This document shows, piece after piece, positions 5,563 through 6,395 of a DNA stretch of 6,395 bases. Position 1 is the first letter of the stretch. Each line of letters begins with the position of its first letter. The notes below the pieces were generated by a model. The model made no database searches. It saw only the letters and a list, made by a program, of their open reading frames with translations, and was not told the DNA's origin. Made by a program: the position numbers and the translations under genes. Source of the stretch: Pseudanabaenaceae cyanobacterium MP8IB2.15 (lineage in GTDB: Bacteria > Cyanobacteriota > Cyanobacteriia > Pseudanabaenales > Pseudanabaenaceae); contig JARCMB010000237.1 in NCBI GenBank assembly GCA_030248825.1, forward strand, positions 1 through 6,395, read 5' to 3'.

Positions 5563-6395
5563 ATGCCATCTTTTTTACCAATCCGAATTGTGAGGACTCA
5601 GTGGCAGAAAATCCCACTTCAATATCAGGGCGTACTCATACTTCTGTTCCCTCTGACCTGCCTGATCGCCTCTGTGAGTGCCACAAATTTGATGAGGCAA
5701 AATGTGACCCAATCAGCGCAATATGTCGATCGCACACAAGAAGTATTGCTGACCAGCCAAAAAGTTTTAATTTCTTTGTTAAATGCCGAAATAGGTGTGC
5801 GGGGTTACTACGTCACTCGTCAAGCCGAATTTCTCGAACCTTATACACTCGCCCAGACTAGTTTGCCGACCTCACTCGATCGATTAAAAAATCTCGTCCA
5901 AGATAATCCGACCCAATTGCAACGAGCTACCGCGATCGGTCAATTGGCGCAGGAGAACATGACATCACTCCAGCAGTTAGTTGAGTACAAGACCATCGTC
6001 TCTGAAAATAGGCCAATTACGGCAGTAAAAACTCTAGTAAATCTAGGCAATCAACGTTTGGCTCGAACGCGCATCACGATCGACCAGTTCGAGGCAGAAG
6101 AACGACGTTTGTTGGGGTTACGGAAGCAAGCGCTAGAGAGCCAACGGGAATTTAACGGCACGATCGTTTGGGGCAACTTGATCGCCAGTGTTTTGGGAAC
6201 AGCAGTGGCGGTGGGTTTGTTTATTGCCGTTTCTAAAGATCTGCGCCGACGAGAGCAAAAATTGCGTGAGAGTCGAAACCTTACCGAAGCGATCATCGCC
6301 AATGTCGTGGATAGTGTGGTTCTGCTCGATCGACAAAATCGGATTGAAAGCGTTAATAATTCGGCGATTCGGATGTTTGGTCGGTCGGTCGAAGA
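5563..6395 (+). CDS. CHASE3-PAS membrane sensor, probable histidine kinase, runs off the right edge
   Basis: I translated this frame by hand: 277 complete codons from ATG 5563 to the edge, with no stop. An in-frame TAA lies seven codons upstream. GTG 5590 is an alternative start, and neither has a clear ribosome-binding site. The order is a short cytoplasmic tail, a first membrane segment at about 22-41 (GVLILLFPLTCLIASVSA), and then an extracytoplasmic CHASE3 domain at about 42-197. That domain has its hallmark AEIGVRGYYVTRQAEFLEPY at 75-94 and long amphipathic helices. A second membrane segment follows at about 200-223 (TIVWGNLIASVLGTAVAVGL), then a charged KDLRRREQKLRES stretch, and a PAS domain opening at about 239 with NLTEAIIANVVDSVVLLDRQ. 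The kinase core is outside the window. A histidine kinase is the likeliest output because a response regulator lies divergently next door, but CHASE3-PAS fronts also precede GGDEF or other modules. The ligand is unknown. The frame is open and motif-rich, so the gene is real. Confidence 0.9.
   Translation, partial: MPSFLPIRIVRTQWQKIPLQYQGVLILLFPLTCLIASVSATNLMRQNVTQSAQYVDRTQEVLLTSQKVLISLLNAEIGVRGYYVTRQAEFLEPYTLAQTSLPTSLDRLKNLVQDNPTQLQRATAIGQLAQENMTSLQQLVEYKTIVSENRPITAVKTLVNLGNQRLARTRITIDQFEAEERRLLGLRKQALESQREFNGTIVWGNLIASVLGTAVAVGLFIAVSKDLRRREQKLRESRNLTEAIIANVVDSVVLLDRQNRIESVNNSAIRMFGRSVE

Noticed and set aside
5601..5861. Plus-strand frame overlapping the sensor gene
   Set aside because: The frame from 5563 carries the CHASE3 hallmark and membrane segments; this one has no domain signal.
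6051..6336. Two minus-strand frames opposite the sensor gene
   Set aside because: They are antisense shadows of the second membrane segment and PAS start.
1..6395. CRISPR array, tRNA or rRNA genes, phage genes, defence cluster
   Set aside because: I saw no regularly spaced repeats, no cloverleaf or rRNA-like sequence, and no phage or multi-gene defence proteins. The lone Uma2 gene is not enough for a system.

Overview
This window looks cyanobacterial. The palindromic core CGATCG recurs in nearly every gene (about 25-30 copies by eye, where chance predicts one or two), and one full HIP1 octamer GCGATCGC lies at 5531-5538. The proteins fit the same origin: a DUF4336 protein typical of cyanobacteria and plastids, a Uma2-family endonuclease of the kind that multiplies in cyanobacterial genomes, and a CHASE3-PAS sensor next to a NarL-type regulator. 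I cannot name the genus.

Layout. On the minus strand, 1-771 is the 5' part of a DUF4336 gene that runs off the left edge. It lies 65 bp downstream of rimO (837-2201, minus), with a 28-nt stem-loop in the gap. Divergent from rimO is a Uma2-family nuclease gene (2331-2936, plus). It converges on purB (2951-4246, minus), with 14 bp between the stop codons. The 370 bp upstream of purB has no intact gene. It holds a degraded, internally deleted insertion-sequence remnant (about 4333-4616) that keeps the frameshifted N-terminus of an IS5-type transposase. The remnant begins directly after the stop codon of a NarL/FixJ response regulator gene (4617-5333, minus). Across an AT-rich 229-bp divergent intergenic region, a membrane sensor gene (CHASE3, transmembrane segment, start of a PAS domain; 5563 to the right edge, plus) reads out of the window.

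How the genes relate. rimO (ribosomal protein S12 methylthiotransferase) and purB (adenylosuccinate lyase) are housekeeping genes with no pathway link to each other. The clearest functional unit is the divergent sensor/response-regulator pair, probably a two-component system, although the kinase core lies outside the window. The Uma2 gene and the IS remnant are the accessory material. I found no large novel system. The items most worth checking are the MITE-like transposase remnant between the regulator gene and purB, the conserved but uncharacterised DUF4336 gene, the TTG start of purB, and the palindrome that may carry back-to-back promoters for the two-component genes.
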